Below, piece by piece: positions 6,523 through 16,745 of a stretch of DNA of 46,784 nucleotides (within the stretch, counting starts at the first letter, position 1; each line of letters opens with the position of its first letter). The notes beneath the pieces are model-generated. The model was not told where the DNA came from and made no database searches. It saw only the letters and a program-made list of their open reading frames with translations. Made by a program: the position numbers and the translations under genes. The stretch covers positions 1 through 46,784 of the forward strand of contig URCI01000019.1 in assembly GCA_900546345.1 (NCBI GenBank), in the 5' to 3' direction. The stretch is from an uncultured Prevotella sp. (lineage in GTDB: Bacteria > Bacteroidota > Bacteroidia > Bacteroidales > Bacteroidaceae).

Positions 6523-9500
6523 TTACGCGGCTTCGCTTAACGCTTTATACGCAGCGACGCTTTGCGCTTTGACGATTTTGCCGCGGAAGGCCAGCCGCGA
6601 CCCGACGAGCGATTGCGAGTACGATGCATCGTTGACCGCACTCGAGCCCGCAACGCCGCCGCTCGCGCCTGCGTGGCTGACACCGCGATAGACCACACGG
6701 GAAACACTGGTGCTGACCCAATATGTGTCGCCGTAATATGTCGAGGACGAGCCACTGACGTTTCCCACCGGGATAACATCCATGTACTTGCCATGGGCGA
6801 CGGCCTCTATCCACATACCATTATAGGTTGACCCCTTGACCATACGGAACGTGCCATCGGGCATTCTGATACGCCATTTGCCCTGATTTCCGTTATCATT
6901 AGGCAGGTCGACATTATCCATCATGTCCCATTTATGACCATAAATGTCCTCATATCCAAGGCAGCAAATGTTATTCACTTGCGTAACGCTCGCACCGCCG
7001 TATTCATCTTTACTCCTGTACCATGCGAACTGGTGGACGAGATTGTCGATGAGGCTGTTGGTGACGTTGGCATTAACGCTCTTTGCCTCCTCGTAGCCGA
7101 TGGTGTCCGTCATGCCAGTATCAGCGGTTCCACCCGTCGTGCGCATGTTGGTGTGTGAACCGGCTCCGCACTGCTCCTGCGCGTTTCTGCGGCCATACTT
7201 GGCATAGAACAAATTGGCAATGCGTGAATGCATCAGTGCGTCTATCTGTTGCATGCCGCGCTGTACGCTGTAATAGTGGAAGTCCGTCCATGTCATGTTT
7301 GACGTTGTGCTGCCACCGCTTATCACGGCACGCAGCTTAGAGCCGATGGCTGTTGAACCCACCACAGCACACAAATGCTCATCGTCTGCCACCCAATCTG
7401 GTTCCATGTCCTCTATCCGGCTGCTGTTGCTAAGTACCACTTTGTCAAACTCTGCCGTGTTGAGGATGGTGAAGTGGAGTGCGGTCGCACCATCGGGGAT
7501 GTCCTTGATGATATACATTCCCGGCTCGAAGTTGTTTGTGATGGTCGGCACAACCACGGAACTGAGCACCTTGCCCGTACTGTCCACAAAGACTGCTCCC
7601 ACAAGGTTCGTTCCTGGTACACTGGGGAAGCGAACGCGCTTATAGCCGGAAACCACGACCTTGCAGACGCTGTATGACGAGTCGCTTGTATAGGAATTGG
7701 ACAGTGTTTCCTTGTTTGCCATTATCTTGCGGCCTTTCAATATGCCACTTTCCTGCGCACCAATATCCTCCAGTGTGAGCACAGTGGCCACAGGGCGCTC
7801 CGGCTCGTGTTCCCGGTCATTGCTACTGTAACAGCTGTAATGCTTGCCGTTAAGGTAGTCGTTGATACCTTTGCACCAGAAAAAAGGCTCATACATCATC
7901 CAGTCGCCCTCGCTCCCGTCCAGCTTTGCCTCCGTACCATCCGCATACTTGCGGCTGTTCTCGTCATCAAGGGGATAGTAGGTCATTTCTCCGTCCGGAT
8001 TGTTCACGGTGATGTCCTGCCCTGCCATATTGATAGTGGTTGTCGTAGGCTTTTTCGTTACCTTGGCCAATACGCGATGTCGTTGGGATAGGATCTTCAG
8101 GATGTGGCCGTTGGGCTTGTACGTGCTGCCTGAGGCGTATCCGGTTCCGTTGTCAAGGTTGGTGATATTGGCATCATCGGCCACGGAATCGTCGAACTCT
8201 ATCATCGTATATTCAGGCTGCTTGATATTGAGTTCTGGGAAATGGGCGGTGTACTTGGCGTAATCTTCCTCATCCATGTAGTGCGTGAGCTGCACAGTTC
8301 CCACGAGGGCACAAGTTTCAGTGGCGTTACCGTCCGCGTCGATGCCGCCCATGGTCATGAACTTCGAGAGCCACGTACCGTCGTCCGTCTTGCTGATGCC
8401 CGTCACACGGAGCCTTGCCACGTTGATGCAGCGTACCAGCAATGTCTCCCAATTGATGTTCGGGCAACCATCAACGATGAGCGTCTTCACGTTGGCATAG
8501 CTTTCAAGGCTGAGTCCGTCGGTCGTCAGCTTGCTGAGGTATTCCAGGCGCAGCACGGTCAGCGTGCCGGGCAGCAAGGCTTCTGTCAGTGGAGAACCCT
8601 TGGCGAAGCTTACGCTCTTCACCTGCGTGCCTCGTGCATCAAGGTGTTGCAGCTTGGGCTGTGTGGTGAAGTCAAGTTCGGTCGAGGTGCTGCCGCCGGT
8701 CTTGGCCTGCTGCTGGTTGCGCAAGTTCACCGTCCTCAGCTGCTGGCAGGTGCCTATGCTCAACCACCATCCCGTACTGCCGCCCTTTTCCGACTGCATA
8801 TTCAGTTCCCTCAGTGCGGTGCATTTTCCAAGGTCGAAGCCATTCTTCAGATGGTCAGCCGCACCACTCATGTCAAGCGTCCGCATACGGCTCGCGCCAT
8901 ATATGCGCAACGGGTCGTTCACGGTGTATGAGCCCTTTATTTCCAGCGTGGCTGTCTTGCCTGCCTCCACAATGCCCGTGTTGGCAAGGTTCGGGCTGTT
9001 GTTCGTACCATAGCCGAAGGCATACACCTCACCGGCGGTAACCCTTACTGTGTCGGCCGCGTCAGCAGCTGTCCTCGACATGTAGAGGTCGATGTTGTCA
9101 GACGTGAAGCTACTCGTCCCGTACTTGGCGTCGAGCAGTGCGTAGCGGTTGCGGATAAAGTAGGTCAGAAACGCCTTGTTGTTGCCTTGCAGGGCGTAGA
9201 TGAACGGCCATTTCTTGCCGTAGGTCTCCATCATGGCAGGTTTGATATATTTCAGATAGCCGCTCTTGTTGTAGGCCCTGTCGCTCCAGTTGCCCATCTG
9301 CTCCACGGTCAGCATGGCCAGCACCCTTTCGGGTGTCATTTTGGCCCTGAAGTTGGCAGCGCAACGTCTCAGGTCGTCCTGCAGGTTGGCCAGCACAAGG
9401 TTCCACAGCCAACTTTCCCTGCCTTCGAAGGCATACTTAGATGCCTCCGCGTCATAGGTGTTGCGGTCGATGGTGTAGTCGTAGGCAAGGAAGCAGTCGT

Positions 9501-12500
9501 TGCGCTTGCCGTCCTGAGTGTCGCCATCATAATAGGTGATGAACCAAATCTTGCCATCCCATGTTCTGAGCAGCATATTTTTGGCGCGCTGGTCCACGCT
9601 TGCCGCATAGTCGGTATAGATGTAATAGGTGAGAAGAAAGTCTTTGTCGAAATATTGGCTCACCTCCGTGGCGAACTTCTCGCTCTTGAAGGTCGAGAGG
9701 TCGTCGGCACTCGCACCCTCCGGCACGCAGGCCCTTATCCAGCCGAACAGACGTTTCAGTGCGTTCTGCTGCGCCTCGTTCAGCCCCGCCCACTTCACGT
9801 CATCCGGCACGTTGGTCTCCAGCCCTGCATCGAAGTTAGCGATGAGGTCATCGTCGCTGCTGCTCTGGAACAGGCAGGTCTTCTCGCCGTTGTTCAGTGT
9901 CTCCAGAGTGAGCGGGCAGTCGGGCGTGAAGCCGTCGAGACCCTCCATTCCGAACAACTTGCCGCTCCTCGATTTCTCGTTGTTCAGATTGTACTGGCCA
10001 TAATACGTACTTTCCCCGTCTACGGTCTCCGAGCTGAACACGTCTATCGGGAAGCCGTCGATGGCCGTGCGGATAGTCACCGCTGCCATATTTTTTCCAG
10101 CCTGTTCGTATTGGTAGCGCTGTGGCGGTGTCAGAAGGCCGAGTTCCTTCATTACCTCGTTGAACAGCTTTGCGCCGCCGGTGTTGAGGCTCATCGACGA
10201 GTCGCTGTAGTCGCTCTTGGCGCACAGCAATCCCATGGCTATGCCGCCGGGGCGGAGGGCATAGGCTTTCTTCTCCACCGGCTGACCATTGATTTCAAGA
10301 CTGAGGCCGCTGCCACCCTTTGACAGGTAGATGCGGATATTCTTGCTGGGATATTTCGTTGAGCTCGTACCCTGTATGCGGATGTAGCAGTCGTGCAGCA
10401 CAAAGTCATACTGCTTGCCGAAAGGACTGTAAAAGTAGATGTCGGCAAGGAAGTCGGTCTTTTTGTTGTTCGTCTCGTTCACCTCGTCAAGGCCGCCTTT
10501 CCTCACGATGCGCATCACGCCCTTGCCCTTGGCCCTGAGTTTGTCGATGTCCACGGCGCCCGTGTCGCCGATGATGTCATTCTCGCTCCACAGCTCCATC
10601 ATCTCGTCGGCCGAAGTGGCGTCCACCATACGGTTCTCCAGCTCCTCATCGTCAGTCAGCGCACGGTCATAGATACGAATGTTCCTCACCTCAAGGTCTG
10701 CGGCGTCGCTGTCCAGCGTGATGCCCACGGGCGTGTCCTGCTGGAAGTAGTAGCCGCTGTCATAGATGTCGGCACCTGCGCGGTTGCCGTTCACGTAGAG
10801 CTCCATCAGCCTCCCGTCGGCACGCTTGCCGATGACGAAAGCCACCTTCAGCCACACGTCCGGGGCGAACTTTGTGCCGATCTTTATCTCGCGGCTCGCG
10901 TCCTCACCGTCCTCGTTGGTGTAGTGCAGGATGGTGCCGGTCTTGATACTCGCCTCCACGGGGGTCACGCTCAGTCCCTTGCCGCCGCTCATGCAGCTGA
11001 TGACCTCAGCCGTGCGGTCGCTCACGTTGCTCACCTTGAACTCCATCTCGATGGTCTTGCCCGTGATGCCGGCATCAGTCTTGAACAGCTCACAGCCGAT
11101 GACGGCCTTTGCACCGTTCGTCAGCAACAGCGTGTCGCCCGTCCAGCCGTTGCTCTGCCAGTCAAAGCCCTCGAACGACGTTCTAATGCCGTTCGACTCC
11201 CAGCGGGCGGGGTTGCTCTCTCCATTGCTACGCCCCGCCGGACTCAGCTTAACGGCCAGTCCGTAGGTGGCCTCGCCGATGTCGATGCTGCTCTCGGCCA
11301 CGTCCACATAGAAGGTGTAAACAGTCTGCCCCACGGTGAAGGCCATCGTCTGCCGCCCCTTTTCCGTGAAGCGGTTCTGATAGTGCTGGGTGGTCCTTGC
11401 CACACTCACAGTCTGCACTACGCTGCCGTTGCGGCTGATGGTGAGCTCGGCAGGGGTCGCGGTGGGGTCATAGGCCACAAACGACAGAGAGCACTGCTCG
11501 TACTGACCCACGCCAATCGTGGGATGAGTATATTCCGAGGCGGTCATGATGCGTCCGTCGGCGTTGGTCATCATCAGTCCAACGAACGGGTCCTTGCCGC
11601 CGCCCTTGAGAATGTCGATGTATATGCTCTCGCTCTTCAGCGTCAGGCCGCCCCCCGCATCCATCTCAGCCACCATCTGTATGTTGTGCCGTCCGATGCT
11701 CAGTCCGCTCATGGGGATGTCGAAGCTGCCGTTTGTCGTGCCGCTCCTTGTCACGCTCTCCGAGCTGCGCTGGTTGCCGTCCACATACAGGAACACGGTC
11801 TTGGTGCCGCTGCCGCTCACGCTGTAGGGTATGCTCACTGTCTCGCTCACGCCGTAGCCGCCCTTCCCCAGGGCACTGGCGAGATTGTACGCACTCTGCA
11901 GGGACAGCGTAACCACCTTCACGCTCTCGTAGGCTTGTTTCCTTTGCGTCTTGCCGGTGTTTGGGTCTGTAGCCGTGGCTATCACATAGATGTCGCTCGT
12001 ACCTAAAAGCAGGTACTTCGTCAAATCCAAGTCGTAGCTGCCCTTGCCTACGTCCTGCACGGTGTCCGAGTATGTCGTAGTGGCTCCGCGCTTGATAATC
12101 ACCTGTATCGTTGCCTTCTGTCCCGTGCTGTCTCCACCCGTGTTCTGATGGTCATAAGTGTAGGTGAGCTTTACGCTGCCGCCCTCCTTCACGGTGGCAT
12201 GATCCACGGCTGCGCTGAGCACTATCTTTGTCGTGCTGCTCTCACCGCCTCCGCCGCCACTGCCTGCCGGGATGTCCGCACTGGCTATCTCCGCACCGCT
12301 CTTGTTGGTCAGCGCCAGCCGCACGCTGCTCTGGTCGTCGCTCACCTCTGCCGTCATGCCGAACACGGTAGAGGCTTCCACCTCGGCCATCTTCGCTGCC
12401 ACGGCCTTGTTCTGCACTGGGTTCGTGCTGCTGGTATCAAGGCTCTCGTCCACCTCCACCTTGTCAATGCTCATGCTCACGTTGCCGTCTGCGTCCGGGG

Positions 12501-13449
12501 TCTGACGCTGGCCGTTCACCGTTACGCTCTTCACAGTGCCGTCACCGCCGAAGTCCGTCCAGGCAGTGGGCTGCTCCCAAGTCTCCAGGCTCGTCCCCAC
12601 AAACTGTTTGGTTTCCCATTTGCCCTGTGCCGTCTCGTAGGTCACGCACAGGCCTTTCCTTCGTTGCTTCTCCTCCACGGCGGCTATGGCCGTCTGCAGT
12701 GTATAGTAGCCGGTGGCAAGCGGTGCCTCGGTGGTCACGTTGTAGATGTTGCCGCCACCCGAACCGCTGCTCTCCACCAAGTCGCCGCCACTATATACGT
12801 AGAGCGACTCCCCGCAGGCATACACTTTGTCATGCTTCACGGTCTGACCATCGAGGAAGAGGTCCATCGATCGGCCTCCGTCGGCAGACCAGGAGGTGTA
12901 GTATTTCCTGTCTTTCGACCGCAGCAGGAAGGTCTTCTTCTCCACCGACCATACCACCAGGTCCATGGCAGAGGCTATCAGGCTCGTCTGCTCCGTGGTG
13001 AAGCCCGTTGTCTCGTCAACAGCTGCAAACCGTGCCGTAGCACCGTCAAGGCCCAGCTTCGCCGAGTGCTCATACTTGGTCGCCACGGTGTTGGCCGCAC
13101 TCACGGCATCTGTGGCCTTGCTGGCAGCTTCCGTGGCCGTGGCTGCGGCTTTCTCCGCCTGTTCGCCCTTGGTCTCTGCGTTCGTGGCTGCCTCGCTGGC
13201 CTTTGCGGCGGCTTCGTTTGCCGTGGCTGCTGCGCTGTTGGCTGTGGCTGCTGCATCCTGTGCAGGTTTGGACAGAAGGTTCAGCGGCGCCGCCACCAGT
13301 TCTTCGCCACGCACGGCGGGGAGGCTCTTCACTCCGTCGAGGCTGGTCACCACCTCAAGGTTGTCAACACTCTGCGACTCCGCCTTCATGGCGTTCAGCA
13401 GTTCCTGTTTCTCTTCGTTTGTCATATCTGTTTGGATTTTATTTATCAT
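6523..13449 (-). CDS. Giant tail-fibre/receptor-binding protein (2308 aa; LamG-like, CotH-like, LRR-like, C-lectin domains)
   Basis: Last and largest gene of the late operon. Residues about 1-130 are an Ala-rich coiled coil, as in trimeric phage fibres. Several Ig-like segments follow. A LamG/concanavalin-like domain lies at about 790-935 (WLKVAFVIG, LYVNGN, RNIRIYDRAL). A CotH-kinase-like domain at about 1000-1460 contains RIQGTSSTKYPSKNIRI and ITYYDGDTQDG. A leucine-rich-repeat-like stretch follows at about 1520-1690. The C-terminus (about 2080-2300) is a formylglycine-enzyme/C-lectin fold ending RVVYRGVSHAGASGG...VGSRLAFRGK, the pattern of DGR variable regions. No reverse transcriptase is in the window. 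It overlaps the preceding gene by 1 nt. Role as host-binding fibre is inferred from position and domains. Confidence 0.8.
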   Translation of the reverse strand: MINKIQTDMTNEEKQELLNAMKAESQSVDNLEVVTSLDGVKSLPAVRGEELVAAPLNLLSKPAQDAAATANSAAATANEAAAKASEAATNAETKGEQAEKAAATATEAASKATDAVSAANTVATKYEHSAKLGLDGATARFAAVDETTGFTTEQTSLIASAMDLVVWSVEKKTFLLRSKDRKYYTSWSADGGRSMDLFLDGQTVKHDKVYACGESLYVYSGGDLVESSGSGGGNIYNVTTEAPLATGYYTLQTAIAAVEEKQRRKGLCVTYETAQGKWETKQFVGTSLETWEQPTAWTDFGGDGTVKSVTVNGQRQTPDADGNVSMSIDKVEVDESLDTSSTNPVQNKAVAAKMAEVEASTVFGMTAEVSDDQSSVRLALTNKSGAEIASADIPAGSGGGGGESSTTKIVLSAAVDHATVKEGGSVKLTYTYDHQNTGGDSTGQKATIQVIIKRGATTTYSDTVQDVGKGSYDLDLTKYLLLGTSDIYVIATATDPNTGKTQRKQAYESVKVVTLSLQSAYNLASALGKGGYGVSETVSIPYSVSGSGTKTVFLYVDGNQRSSESVTRSGTTNGSFDIPMSGLSIGRHNIQMVAEMDAGGGLTLKSESIYIDILKGGGKDPFVGLMMTNADGRIMTASEYTHPTIGVGQYEQCSLSFVAYDPTATPAELTISRNGSVVQTVSVARTTQHYQNRFTEKGRQTMAFTVGQTVYTFYVDVAESSIDIGEATYGLAVKLSPAGRSNGESNPARWESNGIRTSFEGFDWQSNGWTGDTLLLTNGAKAVIGCELFKTDAGITGKTIEMEFKVSNVSDRTAEVISCMSGGKGLSVTPVEASIKTGTILHYTNEDGEDASREIKIGTKFAPDVWLKVAFVIGKRADGRLMELYVNGNRAGADIYDSGYYFQQDTPVGITLDSDAADLEVRNIRIYDRALTDDEELENRMVDATSADEMMELWSENDIIGDTGAVDIDKLRAKGKGVMRIVRKGGLDEVNETNNKKTDFLADIYFYSPFGKQYDFVLHDCYIRIQGTSSTKYPSKNIRIYLSKGGSGLSLEINGQPVEKKAYALRPGGIAMGLLCAKSDYSDSSMSLNTGGAKLFNEVMKELGLLTPPQRYQYEQAGKNMAAVTIRTAIDGFPIDVFSSETVDGESTYYGQYNLNNEKSRSGKLFGMEGLDGFTPDCPLTLETLNNGEKTCLFQSSSDDDLIANFDAGLETNVPDDVKWAGLNEAQQNALKRLFGWIRACVPEGASADDLSTFKSEKFATEVSQYFDKDFLLTYYIYTDYAASVDQRAKNMLLRTWDGKIWFITYYDGDTQDGKRNDCFLAYDYTIDRNTYDAEASKYAFEGRESWLWNLVLANLQDDLRRCAANFRAKMTPERVLAMLTVEQMGNWSDRAYNKSGYLKYIKPAMMETYGKKWPFIYALQGNNKAFLTYFIRNRYALLDAKYGTSSFTSDNIDLYMSRTAADAADTVRVTAGEVYAFGYGTNNSPNLANTGIVEAGKTATLEIKGSYTVNDPLRIYGASRMRTLDMSGAADHLKNGFDLGKCTALRELNMQSEKGGSTGWWLSIGTCQQLRTVNLRNQQQAKTGGSTSTELDFTTQPKLQHLDARGTQVKSVSFAKGSPLTEALLPGTLTVLRLEYLSKLTTDGLSLESYANVKTLIVDGCPNINWETLLVRCINVARLRVTGISKTDDGTWLSKFMTMGGIDADGNATETCALVGTVQLTHYMDEEDYAKYTAHFPELNIKQPEYTMIEFDDSVADDANITNLDNGTGYASGSTYKPNGHILKILSQRHRVLAKVTKKPTTTTINMAGQDITVNNPDGEMTYYPLDDENSRKYADGTEAKLDGSEGDWMMYEPFFWCKGINDYLNGKHYSCYSSNDREHEPERPVATVLTLEDIGAQESGILKGRKIMANKETLSNSYTSDSSYSVCKVVVSGYKRVRFPSVPGTNLVGAVFVDSTGKVLSSVVVPTITNNFEPGMYIIKDIPDGATALHFTILNTAEFDKVVLSNSSRIEDMEPDWVADDEHLCAVVGSTAIGSKLRAVISGGSTTSNMTWTDFHYYSVQRGMQQIDALMHSRIANLFYAKYGRRNAQEQCGAGSHTNMRTTGGTADTGMTDTIGYEEAKSVNANVTNSLIDNLVHQFAWYRSKDEYGGASVTQVNNICCLGYEDIYGHKWDMMDNVDLPNDNGNQGKWRIRMPDGTFRMVKGSTYNGMWIEAVAHGKYMDVIPVGNVSGSSSTYYGDTYWVSTSVSRVVYRGVSHAGASGGVAGSSAVNDASYSQSLVGSRLAFRGKIVKAQSVAAYKALSEAA

Positions 13450-16400
13450 TATTGAGTATCATGCATGGCTATCCAAAAGTCAACATTACCTTTGATGGAA
13501 CCGTCAGCATATGAACCTACATAGATGTAGGTATCTCTGCTTTGGGTTCCGTTCAATGAACAGAAATAGTTCTCATTTCTGTTTGCGTCAATTATCTTAC
13601 ATCCATGATAATCTGAGGCATTTCCCGTTACGAACACATTCTTTTTCGTACCGTTTATTATGGTGATGGTGTATCCTCTTGGCAGTTGTATGGTTTTGTC
13701 TTTATAGGTCTGCGTACTGGAGGGCAGCAATATCCATGACTCTTGCTCGTTTGCGTTTTTATCCATTGCGGGAAACTCTATATAGCACATTCCATAGTCG
13801 TTAAACGGATCGATTTTATATACATACTTCCCTGTAGAACCTGTATTGGCGACGGTCTCCGTAGTCGTACCGAATGAGGGGGAAAACATCGGAGTGATGT
13901 TGTGAAAAGGGAACCATACTGGCTTATAGTTCGGACTTTCACCGTAAATTCCTGCTATTGTGCTAAGCTTTCCAGCCATTGATTGAGAAGAAGGCATGGT
14001 CAATCTAAGGCCACCAAAGCCAAATCTCAATAACAATTCATTTTCATTGAGCCATAGAAGCTTGTTTGCTCCAGGGTGGCTATACAGGCCATCCTTACCA
14101 AGTAACGTTTGTACAACGTCACTCGTCTGAATTCTTGCGGATACCATAAGATTGACAGACGAACTGGATGGAGTACTCGATATTCCGCTTATTGTATATC
14201 GCACATAATAGGTTCCCTGTTCTTTTATAGTATGTTTGAATCCCGTTGATGCTGAATACGTACCATAGCTCTTGTTCACAATCGGTACGTTTTTGGTCGC
14301 TACGACTGTTGAACCATTCAGAATCTCTATTTTCAATTGGGCCGAGGGCGTTGATGGAAAGTCCTTATTATTATCGCTTCCATAAGTAAAGATGGTAACG
14401 TTGTCAATCTCTATGGTTTTACCTGCTTGCAGTGTACCAATCGACGGTGTAGTAACTGTATTGTTGAATGATTTGGTTGAAGAGGTAGAACTTGCAGAGA
14501 TAAACGTATACGTATCATTGGCCATCTGGGCAATGTCTCCAATAGAATCCGATTGTATGTTCACACGTACAATATCATTCTCATCAAAGACTTTCAATCC
14601 ATCGTTATTCTTATCATACAGATTTATATCTCCACTGAATTTTCCGCCAACGGCCTCCATGCTGCCGCCTTCTAATATCTTGAATCCCTTGTTCGCCGTG
14701 ACAAGGCCTTCCAAGTTTATCTGGTCGGCACTAACATGCACACCGCTCTCCAGCTTGCCGTCTTTGTCCTTGGTCACGAATGCGGCTATATCGGCCTGCT
14801 TAACGATATTGCCGTCATTATCTACCGCGGAGGCAAACATTCCCGCAAAGGCTGTAACATCCATTTTCTGGTCGAGCAGCGTCTTCAGGCCACTGATGTC
14901 TGTAGTGTAGGTTGACTGCCATGCAGCCCAGTCCGTGGTCGTCACAAGGCCGGCCACGTTTTTCAGACTTCCGTCATCGTTGAACCGCTTGCTCGTCAGT
15001 TCGTTGTATTTTGCCGTCGTGATAATCTCGCTCTCCTCCAGCACCCTGCCGTCCTTGTCAAAGTTCTGGGCCGCTATCTTCACTATCTTCTCGCTCTGCT
15101 CCAGCAGCGTGCGGTATTTGTACGCAAGGCTCTCCACCTTGTCTGTGCTCAGCACGAGCATGTATAGGCATATCTCGCCCGTGAAGCTCAGTTTGAAGTC
15201 GCCCGTGCCGTTCCACAGGCCGTTGCACGTGTATTGCTTGTAGCTGTCCGTCTCACCGAGGTCTTCTTCCACGAGGAAGGAGTTGAAGGCTTCGAAGCCC
15301 GTTTTGTCAACGTTCTCAAACTCCACTCTCAGCTTGCCGGCCTTGCGGCATTTGTAGAAGAAGCTCAGGTAAACGGCCACAGGCTGCTTCTCTCCGTTGG
15401 TGTTCACCGTAAAGGTGGGGATGGACCGCAGGTTCTCTTTCTTCTGGCTGATATACTTGTTGCGTATCACCACCACCGTCCTGCCCTCATCCTTGGCCAC
15501 GCTTGCACAGTCGCCTTTTTTCGACAGCACGTTGCCGTTGGCCCACACCCAACGGTTGCCCACGAGGAAGAACACGGCCTCGTTCTCTGTCTCCCATTTC
15601 GACATGCCCTCGGCAAAGGCGGCATTGCTCAGGTAGCCTCTCTCGCCAGTAAAGTCGTCGCGGATGCCCGTCAGCTCGCTCTCCACCTTGCCCTCCATGA
15701 TCTCGAAGCGGGTCTTCACGTCCTCCCCCGTCGAGAGCAGGAACGTGCCTTTCAGGTAGGCGTTGTCTGAGTACAGGCCGTTGCCCTTGGGTTGCCTGTC
15801 TGCAGGGAAGGCATCATCGTTGATGCCGTCGAGATTGCCCAAGCGGGCACGCAACGCCCCGGCGAAGCTCTTGCCGCTCACGCCGTCCAGCACGTCCACC
15901 CTCGGCTGGCCGTCCTCAGTGGCCGAGATGAGGATGAGGTTCTGCCGCTTCCTGTCTGTGGTGTTGCCCATCAGCACCACCTCATCGCTCGCCTCCGGAA
16001 GAGCCTCTGAAAACTCCGTCTTGGACACCTTCACATAGTCCTTGCCGGTCTCCGCCACCTCCACCCAGTAGCTCTTGATGGCGTTGCCCGTAAAGGTCTG
16101 GCAGCGCATTAGGTCGTGGGCCACAAAGGCGTTGTCCTCCTCAAAGCTGATGGTGTAGTAGTCACCGGCCTCTTCCACGCTCTTCACCTTGCCGTTGGCC
16201 GCGCTCACGCATATCATGCCGCCCACCGACCGCACCTTCTGTATCAGCAGTTCCAGCACTGTCATCGTCTGGCGCACGGTCAGGCGGTCAAGGCAAAGGT
16301 AGGTCGTGCCGTCCTCGCTTTTCCACAGCTTGAAGCCCTCGCCAAGCAGCCCGTCAACGAATCTTCCGGCACTGCGCACCACGTCGGTCTCAACGGATGC

Positions 16401-16745
16401 GAAAGCCACGTTATCGCCCCTGCGCACACTTTGGTCCAGATAGTCGTCAAACTGGTGGTTGTCCCATTTGTCCGCGTCATCGGCTGTCAGCGCGTGGTCG
16501 GCTTCCTTGGCATGGTCGGCTTCCTTGGCGTGTGCGGCCTCCTTGCTCTCGCCGGCTTGCTCAGCCTCCTTGGCTTTGTCGGCAGTCTTGGCGTGCCCAG
16601 CTTCCTTGGCCGTCTCTGCCATGTCGGCTTTTGCGGCGTGCGCGGCCTCTTTCACGGCCATGCTGCCATAGGCCGTACTGCCCGTGTTCACGGCGCTCGT
16701 ACTGCCCTCGTTCTTGGGTTTGCTGATGATCTTGACGTCTATCAT
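13449..16745 (-). CDS. Large tail/baseplate-associated protein (1098 aa)
   Basis: Lies between the 899-aa tail protein (4-nt overlap) and the giant fibre gene. Residues about 25-95 are a coiled-coil-like series of Ala/Lys/Glu/His repeats (KEAAHAKEADHAKEADHA). The middle part reads like Bacteroidetes phage tail proteins, with a shift to helix/turn repeats around 600-720 (phrases such as LLDQKMDVTAFAGMF). The last 400 residues are beta-rich and their DNA is notably more AT-rich than the rest, suggesting an exchanged tip module. It probably links the baseplate to the fibre. No precise family is recognised. Confidence 0.7.
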   Translation of the reverse strand: MIDVKIISKPKNEGSTSAVNTGSTAYGSMAVKEAAHAAKADMAETAKEAGHAKTADKAKEAEQAGESKEAAHAKEADHAKEADHALTADDADKWDNHQFDDYLDQSVRRGDNVAFASVETDVVRSAGRFVDGLLGEGFKLWKSEDGTTYLCLDRLTVRQTMTVLELLIQKVRSVGGMICVSAANGKVKSVEEAGDYYTISFEEDNAFVAHDLMRCQTFTGNAIKSYWVEVAETGKDYVKVSKTEFSEALPEASDEVVLMGNTTDRKRQNLILISATEDGQPRVDVLDGVSGKSFAGALRARLGNLDGINDDAFPADRQPKGNGLYSDNAYLKGTFLLSTGEDVKTRFEIMEGKVESELTGIRDDFTGERGYLSNAAFAEGMSKWETENEAVFFLVGNRWVWANGNVLSKKGDCASVAKDEGRTVVVIRNKYISQKKENLRSIPTFTVNTNGEKQPVAVYLSFFYKCRKAGKLRVEFENVDKTGFEAFNSFLVEEDLGETDSYKQYTCNGLWNGTGDFKLSFTGEICLYMLVLSTDKVESLAYKYRTLLEQSEKIVKIAAQNFDKDGRVLEESEIITTAKYNELTSKRFNDDGSLKNVAGLVTTTDWAAWQSTYTTDISGLKTLLDQKMDVTAFAGMFASAVDNDGNIVKQADIAAFVTKDKDGKLESGVHVSADQINLEGLVTANKGFKILEGGSMEAVGGKFSGDINLYDKNNDGLKVFDENDIVRVNIQSDSIGDIAQMANDTYTFISASSTSSTKSFNNTVTTPSIGTLQAGKTIEIDNVTIFTYGSDNNKDFPSTPSAQLKIEILNGSTVVATKNVPIVNKSYGTYSASTGFKHTIKEQGTYYVRYTISGISSTPSSSSVNLMVSARIQTSDVVQTLLGKDGLYSHPGANKLLWLNENELLLRFGFGGLRLTMPSSQSMAGKLSTIAGIYGESPNYKPVWFPFHNITPMFSPSFGTTTETVANTGSTGKYVYKIDPFNDYGMCYIEFPAMDKNANEQESWILLPSSTQTYKDKTIQLPRGYTITIINGTKKNVFVTGNASDYHGCKIIDANRNENYFCSLNGTQSRDTYIYVGSYADGSIKGNVDFWIAMHDTQ

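Noticed and set aside
9187..13455. Long plus-strand ORFs (378, 537 and 435 codons) opposite the giant fibre gene
   Set aside because: They are antisense to a protein with clear domains, are rich in His/Val/Leu/Arg in the way of shadow frames of GC-rich genes, and have no motif or promoter.
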